A stretch of DNA of 64,000 nt, from the NCBI RefSeq assembly GCF_026212465.1, contig NC_080058.1:21560406-21624405 (forward strand). The letters run 5' to 3'. A model generated the notes under the pieces. The model ran no database searches and was not told the DNA's origin. It saw only the letters and a list, made by a program, of their open reading frames with translations. A program made the translations under genes and the position numbers. Source of the stretch: Amaranthus tricolor. Lineage: Eukaryota > Streptophyta > Magnoliopsida > Caryophyllales > Amaranthaceae. Of the stretch, positions 39,440 through 53,995 are shown one piece after another. The first letter of the stretch is position 1. Every line of letters begins with the position of its first letter.

Positions 39440-41648
39440 AGCTCAAACTTGGTTTGTTTATCCCAAAACTTGGAACACAACGCTATTTGGTATATATTGT
39501 TTTCTTGAAGTCGTTAGAATTGAAAATCATAGTCATATGCTAGAAATTACATGTTAAGTTGCGATTTTATGGGTTTTTAAGCGTTTTTAGCACTTTTTCG
39601 CATCAAGTAGCTTAAACTTGGTTTGTATTGCACGAAACTTGGCACAAAACACTATTTAGTATATATATTATTGTGTTTAAGTGGTTCGAATTGATAATCA
39701 TAGTTATATGCTAGAAATTATGTGTTAAGTTGCGATTTTAAAGGCTTTTAAGCGTTTTTGGCACTTTTGCGCATAAAGTAGCTCAAACTTGGTTTGTCTT
39801 ACACAAAACATGGCACACAACACTATTAGGTGTATATTATTGTGTTGAAGTGGTTAGAATTTAAAACCATAGTTATATGCTAAAAATTACGTGTTAAGTT
39901 GCAATTTTAAAGGGTTTTTAAGCGTTTTTGACACTTTTGCGTATAAAGTAGCTCAAACTTGGTTTGTTTTGCACGAAACTTGGAATACAACACTATTTTG
40001 TTTATATTATAGTGTTTAAGTGGTTATAATTGAAAATCATACTCAACTGTTAGATAATACGTGTTAAGTTGCGATTTTAAGGGTTTCTAAGCGTTTTTTG
40101 CACTTTTGCGCATAAAGTAGCTTAAACTTGGTTTGTATTGCACAAAACTTGGCACAAAACACTATTTGGTATATATAGTATTGTGTTTAAGTGGTTCGAA
40201 TTGATAATAATTGTCATATGCTAGAAATTATGCGTTAAGTTGCGATTTTAAGGGTTTTTAAGCGTTTTTGGCTCTTTTGCGCATAAAGTAGCTCAAACTT
40301 GGTTTGTTTTACACAAAACATGGCACACAATACTATTAGGTATATATTACTGTGTTTAAGTTGTTAGAATTGAAAATCATAGTCATATGCTAAAAATTAC
40401 GTGTTAAGTTGCGATTTTAAGGGTTTTTAAGCGTTTTTGGCACTTTTGCGCATAAAGTTGCTCAAACTTGGTTTGTTTTACAAAAAACTTGACACACAAC
40501 ACTATTAGGTATATATTATTGTGTTGAAGTGGTTAGAATTGAAAATCATAGTCATATGCAAAAAATTACTTGTTAAGTCGCGATTTTAAGGGTTTCAAGC
40601 GTTTTTTGCACTTTTGCGTATAAAGTAGCTCAAACTTGGTTTGTTTTCCACGAAACTTGGAATACTACACTATTTGGTTTATATTATTGTGTTGAAGTGG
40701 TTAGATTTGAAAATCATAGTCAAGTGCTAGATATTACGTGTTAAGTTGCGATTTTAAGGGTTTTTTAGCGTTTTTGGCACTTTTGCGCATAAAGTAGCTC
40801 GCTCAAACTTGTTTTGTTTTGCACGAAACTTGGTATACAAAACTATTTGGTATATATTATTGTGTTGCAGTGGTTAGAATTGAAAATCATAGTGAAATAC
40901 TAGAAATTACGTGTTAAGTTGAGATTTTAAGGGTTTTTAAGCGTTTTTGGCACTTGTGCGCATAAAGTAGCTGAAACTTGGTTTGTATTGCACGAAACTT
41001 GGCACATAACACTATTTGGTATATATTATTGTGTTGAAGTGGTTAGAATTGATAATCATAGTCTTATGCTAGAAATTACGTGTTAAGTTGCGATTTTAAG
41101 GGTTTCAAAGCGTTTTTGGCACTTTTGCGCATAAATTAGCTCAAACTTGGTTTGTTTTGCACGAAACTTGGAATACAACACTATTAGGTATATATTATTG
41201 TGTTGAAGTGGTTAGAATTGAAAAACATAGTCATATGCAAAAAATTACTTGTTAAGTTGCGATTTTATGTGTTTTTAAGCGTTTTTGACACTTTTGCGCG
41301 CAAAGTAGCACGCTCAAACTTGGTTTGTTTTGCATGAAACTTGGCATACAACACTATTTGGTATATATCATTGTGTTGCAGTGGTTAGAATTGAAAATCA
41401 TAGTGAAATGCTAGATATTACGTGTTAAGTTGCGATTTTGAGGGTTTTTAAGCGTTTTTGGCACTTGTGCGCATAAAGTAGCTCAAACTTGTTTTGTTTT
41501 GCACGAAACTTGGCACAATACACTATTTGGTTTATATTATTGGGTTGAAGTGGTTATAATTTAAAATCATAGTCATCTGCTAGAAATTACGTGTTAAGAT
41601 GCGATTTTAAGGGTTTTTAAACGTTTTTGGCACTTTTGCGCATAAAGT

Positions 41649-42035
41649 GAGAATTCTTATTAATCACAAAACTAAATCCATATACATCAGAGACGACCTC
41701 TTTTTATAGGTTTCTAGCTAGCTAACGGCTATAAACATCACGTGCTATACAATATGCCTCTTAAAACATAAATTAAAAACAAGAACACTTGGGCATTAAT
41801 CAGCACTGATCAGTGACCAGCCCAGCTTGCGCGCGTATGCTAGTGAGCAGTGTGCTTCACAATCATGGTTCTTGGGATTTTATGTCTTGGTCCATGTATG
41901 GAGATCACATTTCCATGGTTTTTTGGATCCAGGTCTCCTTGGTTATGGCTCAAACCACGCGGCAAGGTAGGCTGGTCAGCGGGTAGGCTGCTGTCCTGTT
42001 CTACACCCTTTATTGTTTCATGGTTCGTTATTGTT
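41649..42035 (-). repeat. 387 bp embedded segment, copy 19
   Basis: Block D type, 2596 bp after copy 18. Eleven monomers follow. Confidence 0.93.
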
Positions 42036-43904
42036 AGCTCAAACTTGGTTTGTTTATCCCAAAACTTGGAACACAACGCTATTTGGTATATATTGTTTTC
42101 TTGAAGTCGTTAGAATTGAAAATCATAGTCATATGCTAGAAATTACATGTTAAGTTGCGATTTTATGGGTTTTTAAGCGTTTTTAGCACTTTTTCGCATC
42201 AAGTAGCTTAAACTTGGTTTGTATTGCACGAAACTTGGCACAAAACACTATTTAGTATATATATTATTGTGTTTAAGTGGTTCGAATTGATAATCATAGT
42301 TATATGCTAGAAATTATGTGTTAAGTTGCGATTTTAAAGGCTTTTAAGCGTTTTTGGCACTTTTGCGCATAAAGTAGCTCAAACTTGGTTTGTCTTACAC
42401 AAAACATGGCACACAACACTATTAGGTGTATATTATTGTGTTGAAGTGGTTAGAATTTAAAACCATAGTTATATGCTAAAAATTACGTGTTAAGTTGCAA
42501 TTTTAAAGGGTTTTTAAGCGTTTTTGACACTTTTGCGTATAAAGTAGCTCAAACTTGGTTTGTTTTACACAAAACATGGCACACAATACTATTAGGTATA
42601 TATTAATGTGTTTAAGTTGTTAGAATTGAAAATCATAGTCATATGCTAAAAATTACGTGTTAAGTTGCGATTTTAAGGGTTTTTAAGCGTTTTTGGCACT
42701 TTTGCGCATAAAGTTGCTCAAACTTGGTTTGTTTTACAAAAAACTTGACACACAACACTATTAGGTATATATTATTGTGTTGAAGTGGTTAGAATTGAAA
42801 ATCATAGTCATATGCAAAAAATTACTTGTTAAGTCGCGATTTTAAGGGTTTCAAGCGTTTTTGGCACTTTTGCGTATAAAGTAGCTCAAACTTGGTTTGT
42901 TTTCCACGAAACTTGGAATACTACACTATTTGGTTTATATTATTGTGTTGAAGTGGTTAGAATTGAAAATCATAGTCAAGTGCTAGATATTACGTGTTAA
43001 GTTGCGATTTTAAGGGTTTTTTAGCGTTTTTGGCACTTTTGCGCATAAAGTAGCTCGCTCAAACTTGTTTTGTTTTGCACGAAACTTGGTATACAAAACT
43101 ATTTGGTATATATTATTGTGTTGCAGTGGTTAGAATTGAAAATCATAGTGAAATACTAGAAATTACGTGTTAAGTTGAGATTTTAAGGGTTTTTAAGCGT
43201 TTTTGGCACTTGTGCGCATAAAGTAGCTGAAACTTGGTTTGTATTGCACGAAACTTGGCACATAACACTATTTGGTATATATTATTGTGTTGAAGTGGTT
43301 AGAATTGATAATCATAGTCTTATGCTAGAAATTACGTGTTAAGTTGCGATTTTAAGGGTTTCAAAGCGTTTTTGGCACTTTTGCGCATAAATTAGCTCAA
43401 ACTTGGTTTGTTTTGCACGAAACTTGGAATACAACACTATTAGGTATATATTATTGTGTTGAAGTGGTTAGAATTGAAAAACATAGTCATATGCAAAAAA
43501 TTACTTGTTAAGTTGCGATTTTATGTGTTTTTAAGCGTTTTTGACACTTTTGCGCGCAAAGTAGCACGCTCAAACTTGGTTTGTTTTGCATGAAACTTGG
43601 CATACAACACTATTTGGTATATATCATTGTGTTGCAGTGGTTAGAATTGAAAATCATAGTGAAATGCTAGATATTACGTGTTAAGTTGCGATTTTGAGGG
43701 TTTTTAAGCGTTTTTGGCACTTGTGCGCATAAAGTAGCTCAAACTTGTTTTGTTTTGCACGAAACTTGGCACAATACACTATTTGGTTTATATTATTGGG
43801 TTGAAGTGGTTATAATTTAAAATCATAGTCATCTGCTAGAAATTACGTGTTAAGATGCGATTTTAAGGGTTTTTAAACGTTTTTGGCACTTTTGCGCATA
43901 AAGT

Positions 43905-44291
43905 GAGAATTCTTATTAATCACAAAACTAAATCCATATACATCAGAGACGACCTCTTTTTATAGGTTTCTAGCTAGCTAACGGCTATAAACATCACGTG
44001 CTATACAATATGCCTCTTAAAACATAAATTAAAAACAAGAACACTTGGGCATTAATCAGCACTGATCAGTGACCAGCCCAGCTTGCGCGCGTATGCTAGT
44101 GAGCAGTGTGCTTCACAATCATGGTTCTTGGGATTTTATGTCTTGGTCCATGTATGGAGATCACATTTCCATGGTTTTTTGGATCCAGGTCTCCTTGGTT
44201 ATGGCTCAAACCACGCGGCAAGGTAGGCTGGTCAGCGGGTAGGCTGCTGTCCTGTTCTACACCCTTTATTGTTTCATGGTTCGTTATTGTT
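43905..44291 (-). repeat. 387 bp embedded segment, copy 20
   Basis: Block D type. The TATA-type box is at 43959-43964 on the minus strand. Eleven monomers follow. Confidence 0.93.
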
Positions 44292-46160
44292 AGCTCAAAC
44301 TTGGTTTGTTTATCCCAAAACTTGGAACACAACGCTATTTGGTATATATTGTTTTCTTGAAGTCGTTAGAATTGAAAATCATAGTCATATGCTAGAAATT
44401 ACATGTTAAGTTGCGATTTTATGGGTTTTTAAGCGTTTTTAGCACTTTTTCGCATCAAGTAGCTTAAACTTGGTTTGTATTGCACGAAACTTGGCACAAA
44501 ACACTATTTAGTATATATATTATTGTGTTTAAGTGGTTCGAATTGATAATCATAGTTATATGCTAGAAATTATGTGTTAAGTTGCGATTTTAAAGGCTTT
44601 TAAGCGTTTTTGGCACTTTTGCGCATAAAGTAGCTCAAACTTGGTTTGTCTTACACAAAACATGGCACACAACACTATTAGGTGTATATTATTGTGTTGA
44701 AGTGGTTAGAATTTAAAACCATAGTTATATGCTAAAAATTACGTGTTAAGTTGCAATTTTAAAGGGTTTTTAAGCGTTTTTGACACTTTTGCGTATAAAG
44801 TAGCTCAAACTTGGTTTGTTTTACACAAAACATGGCACACAATACTATTAGGTATATATTAATGTGTTTAAGTTGTTAGAATTGAAAATCATAGTCATAT
44901 GCTAAAAATTACGTGTTAAGTTGCGATTTTAAGGGTTTTTAAGCGTTTTTGGCACTTTTGCGCATAAAGTTGCTCAAACTTGGTTTGTTTTACAAAAAAC
45001 TTGACACACAACACTATTAGGTATATATTATTGTGTTGAAGTGGTTAGAATTGAAAATCATAGTCATATGCAAAAAATTACTTGTTAAGTCGCGATTTTA
45101 AGGGTTTCAAGCGTTTTTGGCACTTTTGCGTATAAAGTAGCTCAAACTTGGTTTGTTTTCCACGAAACTTGGAATACTACACTATTTGGTTTATATTATT
45201 GTGTTGAAGTGGTTAGAATTGAAAATCATAGTCAAGTGCTAGATATTACGTGTTAAGTTGCGATTTTAAGGGTTTTTTAGCGTTTTTGGCACTTTTGCGC
45301 ATAAAGTAGCTCGCTCAAACTTGTTTTGTTTTGCACGAAACTTGGTATACAAAACTATTTGGTATATATTATTGTGTTGCAGTGGTTAGAATTGAAAATC
45401 ATAGTGAAATACTAGAAATTACGTGTTAAGTTGAGATTTTAAGGGTTTTTAAGCGTTTTTGGCACTTGTGCGCATAAAGTAGCTGAAACTTGGTTTGTAT
45501 TGCACGAAACTTGGCACATAACACTATTTGGTATATATTATTGTGTTGAAGTGGTTAGAATTGATAATCATAGTCTTATGCTAGAAATTACGTGTTAAGT
45601 TGCGATTTTAAGGGTTTCAAAGCGTTTTTGGCACTTTTGCGCATAAATTAGCTCAAACTTGGTTTGTTTTGCACGAAACTTGGAATACAACACTATTAGG
45701 TATATATTATTGTGTTGAAGTGGTTAGAATTGAAAAACATAGTCATATGCAAAAAATTACTTGTTAAGTTGCGATTTTATGTGTTTTTAAGCGTTTTTGA
45801 CACTTTTGCGCGCAAAGTAGCACGCTCAAACTTGGTTTGTTTTGCATGAAACTTGGCATACAACACTATTTGGTATATATCATTGTGTTGCAGTGGTTAG
45901 AATTGAAAATCATAGTGAAATGCTAGATATTACGTGTTAAGTTGCGATTTTGAGGGTTTTTAAGCGTTTTTGGCACTTGTGCGCATAAAGTAGCTCAAAC
46001 TTGTTTTGTTTTGCACGAAACTTGGCACAATACACTATTTGGTTTATATTATTGGGTTGAAGTGGTTATAATTTAAAATCATAGTCATCTGCTAGAAATT
46101 ACGTGTTAAGATGCGATTTTAAGGGTTTTTAAACGTTTTTGGCACTTTTGCGCATAAAGT

Positions 46161-46547
46161 GAGAATTCTTATTAATCACAAAACTAAATCCATATACATC
46201 AGAGACGACCTCTTTTTATAGGTTTCTAGCTAGCTAACGGCTATAAACATCACGTGCTATACAATATGCCTCTTAAAACATAAATTAAAAACAAGAACAC
46301 TTGGGCATTAATCAGCACTGATCAGTGACCAGCCCAGCTTGCGCGCGTATGCTAGTGAGCAGTGTGCTTCACAATCATGGTTCTTGGGATTTTATGTCTT
46401 GGTCCATGTATGGAGATCACATTTCCATGGTTTTTTGGATCCAGGTCTCCTTGGTTATGGCTCAAACCACGCGGCAAGGTAGGCTGGTCAGCGGGTAGGC
46501 TGCTGTCCTGTTCTACACCCTTTATTGTTTCATGGTTCGTTATTGTT
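46161..46547 (-). repeat. 387 bp embedded segment, copy 21
   Basis: Block D type, 2256 bp after copy 20, with no difference noticed from it by eye. Eleven monomers follow. Confidence 0.93.
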
Positions 46548-48416
46548 AGCTCAAACTTGGTTTGTTTATCCCAAAACTTGGAACACAACGCTATTTGGTA
46601 TATATTGTTTTCTTGAAGTCGTTAGAATTGAAAATCATAGTCATATGCTAGAAATTACATGTTAAGTTGCGATTTTATGGGTTTTTAAGCGTTTTTAGCA
46701 CTTTTTCGCATCAAGTAGCTTAAACTTGGTTTGTATTGCACGAAACTTGGCACAAAACACTATTTAGTATATATATTATTGTGTTTAAGTGGTTCGAATT
46801 GATAATCATAGTTATATGCTAGAAATTATGTGTTAAGTTGCGATTTTAAAGGCTTTTAAGCGTTTTTGGCACTTTTGCGCATAAAGTAGCTCAAACTTGG
46901 TTTGTCTTACACAAAACATGGCACACAACACTATTAGGTGTATATTATTGTGTTGAAGTGGTTAGAATTTAAAACCATAGTTATATGCTAAAAATTACGT
47001 GTTAAGTTGCAATTTTAAAGGGTTTTTAAGCGTTTTTGACACTTTTGCGTATAAAGTAGCTCAAACTTGGTTTGTTTTACACAAAACATGGCACACAATA
47101 CTATTAGGTATATATTAATTTGTTTAAGTTGTTAGAATTGAAAATCATAGTCATATGCTAAAAATTACGTGTTAAGTTGCGATTTTAAGGGTTTTTAAGC
47201 GTTTTTGGCACTTTTGCGCATAAAGTTGCTCAAACTTGGTTTGTTTTACAAAAAACTTGACACACAACACTATTAGGTATATATTATTGTGTTGAAGTGG
47301 TTAGAATTGAAAATCATAGTCATATGCAAAAAATTACTTGTTAAGTCGCGATTTTAAGGGTTTCAAGCGTTTTTGGCACTTTTGCGTATAAAGTAGCTCA
47401 AACTTGGTTTGTTTTCCACGAAACTTGGAATACTACACTATTTGGTTTATATTATTGTGTTGAAGTGGTTAGAATTGAAAATCATAGTCAAGTGCTAGAT
47501 ATTACGTGTTAAGTTGCGATTTTAAGGGTTTTTTAGCGTTTTTGGCACTTTTGCGCATAAAGTAGCTCGCTCAAACTTGTTTTGTTTTGCACGAAACTTG
47601 GTATACAAAACTATTTGGTATATATTATTGTGTTGCAGTGGTTAGAATTGAAAATCATAGTGAAATACTAGAAATTACGTGTTAAGTTGAGATTTTAAGG
47701 GTTTTTAAGCGTTTTTGGCACTTGTGCGCATAAAGTAGCTGAAACTTGGTTTGTATTGCACGAAACTTGGCACATAACACTATTTGGTATATATTATTGT
47801 GTTGAAGTGGTTAGAATTGATAATCATAGTCTTATGCTAGAAATTACGTGTTAAGTTGCGATTTTAAGGGTTTCAAAGCGTTTTTGGCACTTTTGCGCAT
47901 AAATTAGCTCAAACTTGGTTTGTTTTGCACGAAACTTGGAATACAACACTATTAGGTATATATTATTGTGTTGAAGTGGTTAGAATTGAAAAACATAGTC
48001 ATATGCAAAAAATTACTTGTTAAGTTGCGATTTTATGTGTTTTTAAGCGTTTTTGACACTTTTGCGCGCAAAGTAGCACGCTCAAACTTGGTTTGTTTTG
48101 CATGAAACTTGGCATACAACACTATTTGGTATATATCATTGTGTTGCAGTGGTTAGAATTGAAAATCATAGTGAAATGCTAGATATTACGTGTTAAGTTG
48201 CGATTTTGAGGGTTTTTAAGCGTTTTTGGCACTTGTGCGCATAAAGTAGCTCAAACTTGTTTTGTTTTGCACGAAACTTGGCACAATACACTATTTGGTT
48301 TATATTATTGGGTTGAAGTGGTTATAATTTAAAATCATAATTATCTGCTAGAAATTACGTGTTAAGATGCGATTTTAAGGGTTTTTAAACGTTTTTGGCA
48401 CTTTTGCGCATAAAGT

Positions 48417-48803
48417 GAGAATTCTTATTAATCACAAAACTAAATCCATATACATCAGAGACGACCTCTTTTTATAGGTTTCTAGCTAGCTAACGGCTAT
48501 AAACATCACGTGCTATACAATATGCCTCTTAAAACATAAATTAAAAACAAGAACACTTGGGCATTAATCAGCACTGATCAGTGACCAGCCCAGCTTGCGC
48601 GCGTATGCTAGTGAGCAGTGTGCTTCACAATCATGGTTCTTGGGATTTTATGTCTTGGTCCATGTATGGAGATCACATTTCCATGGTTTTTTGGATCCAG
48701 GTCTCCTTGGTTATGGCTCAAACCACGCGGCAAGGTAGGCTGGTCAGCGGGTAGGCTGCTGTCCTGTTCTACACCCTTTATTGTTTCATGGTTCGTTATT
48801 GTT
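48417..48803 (-). repeat. 387 bp embedded segment, copy 22
   Basis: Block D type, 2256 bp after copy 21. The monomer before it reads CATAATTATCTGC instead of CATAGTCATCTGC. Thirteen monomers follow. Confidence 0.93.
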
Positions 48804-51012
48804 AGCTCAAACTTGGTTTGTTTATCCCAAAACTTGGAACACAACGCTATTTGGTATATATTGTTTTCTTGAAGTCGTTAGAATTGAAAATCATAGTCAT
48901 ATGCTAGAAATTACATGTTAAGTTGCGATTTTATGGGTTTTTAAGAGTTTTTAGCACTTTTTCGCATCAAGTAGCTTAAACTTGGTTTGTATTGCACGAA
49001 ACTTGGCACAAAACACTATTTAGTATATATATTATTGTGTTTAAGTGGTTCGAATTGATAATCATAGTTATATGCTAGAAATTATGTGTTAAGTTGCGAT
49101 TTTAAAGGCTTTTAAGCGTTTTTGGCACTTTTGCGCATAAAGTAGCTCAAACTTGGTTTGTCTTACACAAAACATGGCACACAACACTATTAGGTGTATA
49201 TTATTGTGTTGAAGTGGTTAGAATTTAAAACCATAGTTATATGCTAAAAATTACGTGTTAAGTTGCAATTTTAAAGGGTTTTTAAGCGTTTTTGACACTT
49301 TTGCGTATAAAGTAGCTCAAACTTGGTTTGTTTTGCACGAAACTTGGAATACAACACTATTTTGTTTATATTATAGTGTTTAAGTGGTTATAATTGAAAA
49401 TCATACTCAACTGTTAGATAATACGTGTTAAGTTGCGATTTTAAGGGTTTCTAAGCGTTTTTTGCACTTTTGCGCATAAAGTAGCTTAAACTTGGTTTGT
49501 ATTGCACAAAACTTGGCACAAAACACTATTTGGTATATATAGTATTGTGTTTAAGTGGTTCGAATTGATAATAATTGTCATATGCTAGAAATTATGCGTT
49601 AAGTTGCGATTTTAAGGGTTTTTAAGCGTTTTTGGCTCTTTTGCGCATAAAGTAGCTCAAACTTGGTTTGTTTTACACAAAACATGGCACACAATACTAT
49701 TAGGTATATATTACTGTGTTTAAGTTGTTAGAATTGAAAATCATAGTCATATGCTAAAAATTACGTGTTAAGTTGCGATTTTAAGGGTTTTTAAGCGTTT
49801 TTGGCACTTTTGCGCATAAAGTTGCTCAAACTTGGTTTGTTTTACAAAAAACTTGACACACAACACTATTAGGTATATATTATTGTGTTGAAGTGGTTAG
49901 AATTGAAAATCATAGTCATATGCAAAAAATTACTTGTTAAGTCGCGATTTTAAGGGTTTCAAGCGTTTTTGGCACTTTTGCGTATAAAGTAGCTCAAACT
50001 TGGTTTGTTTTCCACGAAACTTGGAATACTACACTATTTGGTTTATATTATTGTGTTGAAGTGGTTAGATTTGAAAATCATAGTCAAGTGCTAGATATTA
50101 CGTGTTAAGTTGCGATTTTAAGGGTTTTTTAGCGTTTTTGGCACTTTTGCGCATAAAGTAGCTCGCTCAAACTTGTTTTGTTTTGCACGAAACTTGGTAT
50201 ACAAAACTATTTGGTATATATTATTGTGTTGCAGTGGTTAGAATTGAAAATCATAGTGAAATACTAGAAATTACGTGTTAAGTTGAGATTTTAAGGGTTT
50301 TTAAGCGTTTTTGGCACTTGTGCGCATAAAGTAGCTGAAACTTGGTTTGTATTGCACGAAACTTGGCACATAACACTATTTGGTATATATTATTGTGTTG
50401 AAGTGGTTAGAATTGATAATCATAGTCTTATGCTAGAAATTACGTGTTAAGTTGCGATTTTAAGGGTTTCAAAGCGTTTTTGGCACTTTTGCGCATAAAT
50501 TAGCTCAAACTTGGTTTGTTTTGCACGAAACTTGGAATACAACACTATTAGGTATATATTATTGTGTTGAAGTGGTTAGAATTGAAAAACATAGTCATAT
50601 GCAAAAAATTACTTGTTAAGTTGCGATTTTATGTGTTTTTAAGCGTTTTTGACACTTTTGCGCGCAAAGTAGCACGCTCAAACTTGGTTTGTTTTGCATG
50701 AAACTTGGCATACAACACTATTTGGTATATATTATTGTGTTGCAGTGGTTAGAATTGAAAATCATAGTGAAATGCTAGATATTACGTGTTAAGTTGCGAT
50801 TTTGAGGGTTTTTAAGCGTTTTTGGCACTTGTGCGCATAAAGTAGCTCAAACTTGTTTTGTTTTGCACGAAACTTGGCACAATACACTATTTGGTTTATA
50901 TTATTGGGTTGAAGTGGTTATAATTTAAAATCATAGTCATCTGCTAGAAATTACGTGTTAAGATGCGATTTTAAGGGTTTTTAAACGTTTTTGGCACTTT
51001 TGCGCATAAAGT

Positions 51013-51399
51013 GAGAATTCTTATTAATCCCAAAACTAAATCCATATACATCAGAGACGACCTCTTTTTATAGGTTTCTAGCTAGCTAACGGCTATAAAC
51101 ATCACGTGCTATACAATATGCCTCTTAAAACATAAATTAAAAACAAGAACACTTGGGCATTAATCAGCACTGATCAGTGACCAGCCCAGCTTGCGCGCGT
51201 ATGCTAGTGAGAAGTGTGCTTCATAATCTTGGTTCTTGGGATTTTATGTCTTGGTCCATGTATGGAGATCACATTTCCATGGTTTTTTGGATCCAGGTCT
51301 CCTTGGTTATGGCTCAAACCACGCGGCAAGGTAGGCTGGTCAGTGGGTAGGCTGCTGTCCTGTTCTACACCCTTTATTGTTTCATGGTTCGTTATTGTT
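51013..51399 (-). repeat. 387 bp embedded segment, copy 23
   Basis: Block D type with a few private substitutions (TTAATCCCAAAAC, CATAATCTTGG, CAGTGGGTAGG). Thirteen monomers follow. Confidence 0.93.
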
Positions 51400-53608
51400 A
51401 GCTCAAACTTGGTTTGTTTATCCCAAAACTTGGAACACAACGCTATTTGGTATATAAGGTTTTCTTGAAGTCGTTAGAATTGAAAATCATAGTCATATGC
51501 TAGAAATTACATGTTAAGTTGCGATTTTATGGGTTTTTAAGCGTTTTTAGCACTTTTTCGCATCAAGTAGCTTAAACTTGGTTTGTATTGCACGAAACTT
51601 GGCACAAAACACTATTTAGTATATATATTATTGTGTTTAAGTGGTTCGAATTGATAATCATAGTTATATGCTAGAAATTATGTGTTAAGTTGCGATTTTA
51701 AAGGTTTTTAAGCGTTTTTGGCACTTTTGCGCATAAAGTAGCTCAAACTTGGTTTGTCTTACACAAAACATGGCACACAACACTATTAGGTGTATATTAT
51801 TGTGTTGAAGTGGTTAGAATTTAAAACCATAGTTATATGCTAAAAATTACGTGTTAAGTTGCAATTTTAAAGGGTTTTTAAGCGTTTTTGACACTTTTGC
51901 GTATAAAGTAGCTCAAACTTGGTTTGTTTTGCACGAAACTTGGAATACAACACTATTTTGTTTATATTATAGTGTTTAAGTGGTTATAATTGAAAATCAT
52001 ACTCAACTGTTAGATAATACGTGTTAAGTTGCGATTTTAAGGGTTTCTAAGCGTTTTTTGCACTTTTGCGCATAAAGTAGCTTAAACTTGGTTTGTATTG
52101 CACAAAACATGGCACAAAACACTATTTGGTATATATAGTATTGTGTTTAAGTGGTTCGAATTGATAATAATTGTCATATGCTAGAAATTATGCGTTAAGT
52201 TGCGATTTTAAGGGTTTTTAAGCGTTTTTGGCACTTTTGCGCATAAAGTAGCTCAAACTTGGTTTGTTTTACACAAAACATGGCACACAATACTATTAGG
52301 TATATATTACTGTGTTTAAGTTGTTAGAATTGAAAATCATAGTCATATGCTAAAAATTACGTGTTAAGTTGCGATTTTAAGGGTTTTTAAGCGTTTTTGG
52401 CACTTTTGCGCATAAAGTTGCTCAAACTTGGTTTGTTTTACAAAAAACTTGACACACAACACTATTAGGTATATATTATTGTGTTGAAGTGGTTAGAATT
52501 GAAAATCATAGTCATATGCAAAAAATTACTTGTTAAGTCGCGATTTTAAGGGTTTCAAGCGTTTTTGGCACTTTTGCGTATAAAGTAGCTCAAACTTGGT
52601 TTGTTTTCCACGAAACTTGGAATACTACACTATTTGGTTTATATTATTGTGTTGAAGTGGTTAGAATTGAAAATCATAGTCAAGTGCTAGATATTACGTG
52701 TTAAGTTGCGAATTTAAGGGTTTTTTAGCGTTTTTGGCACTTTTGCGCATAAAGTAGCTCGCTCAAACTTGTTTTGTTTTGCACGAAACTTGGTATACAA
52801 AACTATTTGGTATATATTATTGTGTTGCAGTGGTTAGAATTGAAAATCATAGTGAAATACTAGAAATTACGTGTTAAGTTGAGATTTTAAGGGTTTTTAA
52901 GCGTTTTTGGCACTTGTGCGCATAAAGTAGCTGAAACTTGGTTTGTATTGCACGAAACTTGGCACATAACACTATTTGGTATATATTATTGTGTTGAAGT
53001 GGTTAGAATTGATAATCATAGTCTTATGCTAGAAATTACGTGTTAAGTTGCGATTTTAAGGGTTTCAAAGCGTTTTTGGCACTTTTGCGCATAAATTAGC
53101 TCAAACTTGGTTTGTTTTGCACGAAACTTGGAATACAACACTATTAGGTATATATTATTGTGTTGAAGTGGTTAGAATTGAAAAACATAGTCATATGCAA
53201 AAAATTACTTGTTAAGTTGCGATTTTATGTGTTTTTAAGCGTTTTTGACACTTTTGCGCGCAAAGTAGCACGCTCAAACTTGGTTTGTTTTGCATGAAAC
53301 TTGGCATACAACACTATTTGGTATATATTATTGTGTTGCAGTGGTTAGAATTGAAAATCATAGTGAAATGCTAGATATTACGTGTTAAGTTGCGATTTTG
53401 AGGGTTTTTAAGCGTTTTTGGCACTTGTGCGCATAAAGTAGCTCAAACTTGTTTTGTTTTGCACGAAACTTGGCACAATACACTATTTGGTTTATATTAT
53501 TGGGTTGAAGTGGTTATAATTTAAAATCATAGTCATCTGCTAGAAATTACGTGTTAAGATGCGATTTTAAGGGTTTTTAAACGTTTTTGGCACTTTTGCG
53601 CATAAAGT

Positions 53609-53995
53609 GAGAATTCTTATTAATCACAAAACTAAATCCATATACTTCAGAGACGACCTCTTTTTATAGGTTTCTAGCTAGCTAACGGCTATAAACATCA
53701 CGTGCTATACAATATGCCTCTTAAAACATAAATTAAAAACAAGAACACTTGGGCATTAATCAGCACTGATCAGTGACCAGCCCAGCTTGCGCGCGTATGC
53801 TAGTGAGCAGTGTGCTTCACAATCATGGTTCTTGGGATTTTATATCTTGGTCCATGTATGGAGATCACATTTCCATGGTTTTTTGGATCCAGGTCTCCTT
53901 GGTTATGGCTCAAACCACGCGGCAAGGTAGGCTGGTCAGTGGGTAGGCTGCTGTCCTGTTCTACACCCTTTATTGTTTCATGGTTCGTTATTGTT
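53609..53995 (-). repeat. 387 bp embedded segment, copy 24 (last)
   Basis: Block D type, sharing CAGTGGGTAGG with copy 23. It is followed by about four block D monomers and then the divergent right edge, with no further segment. Confidence 0.93.
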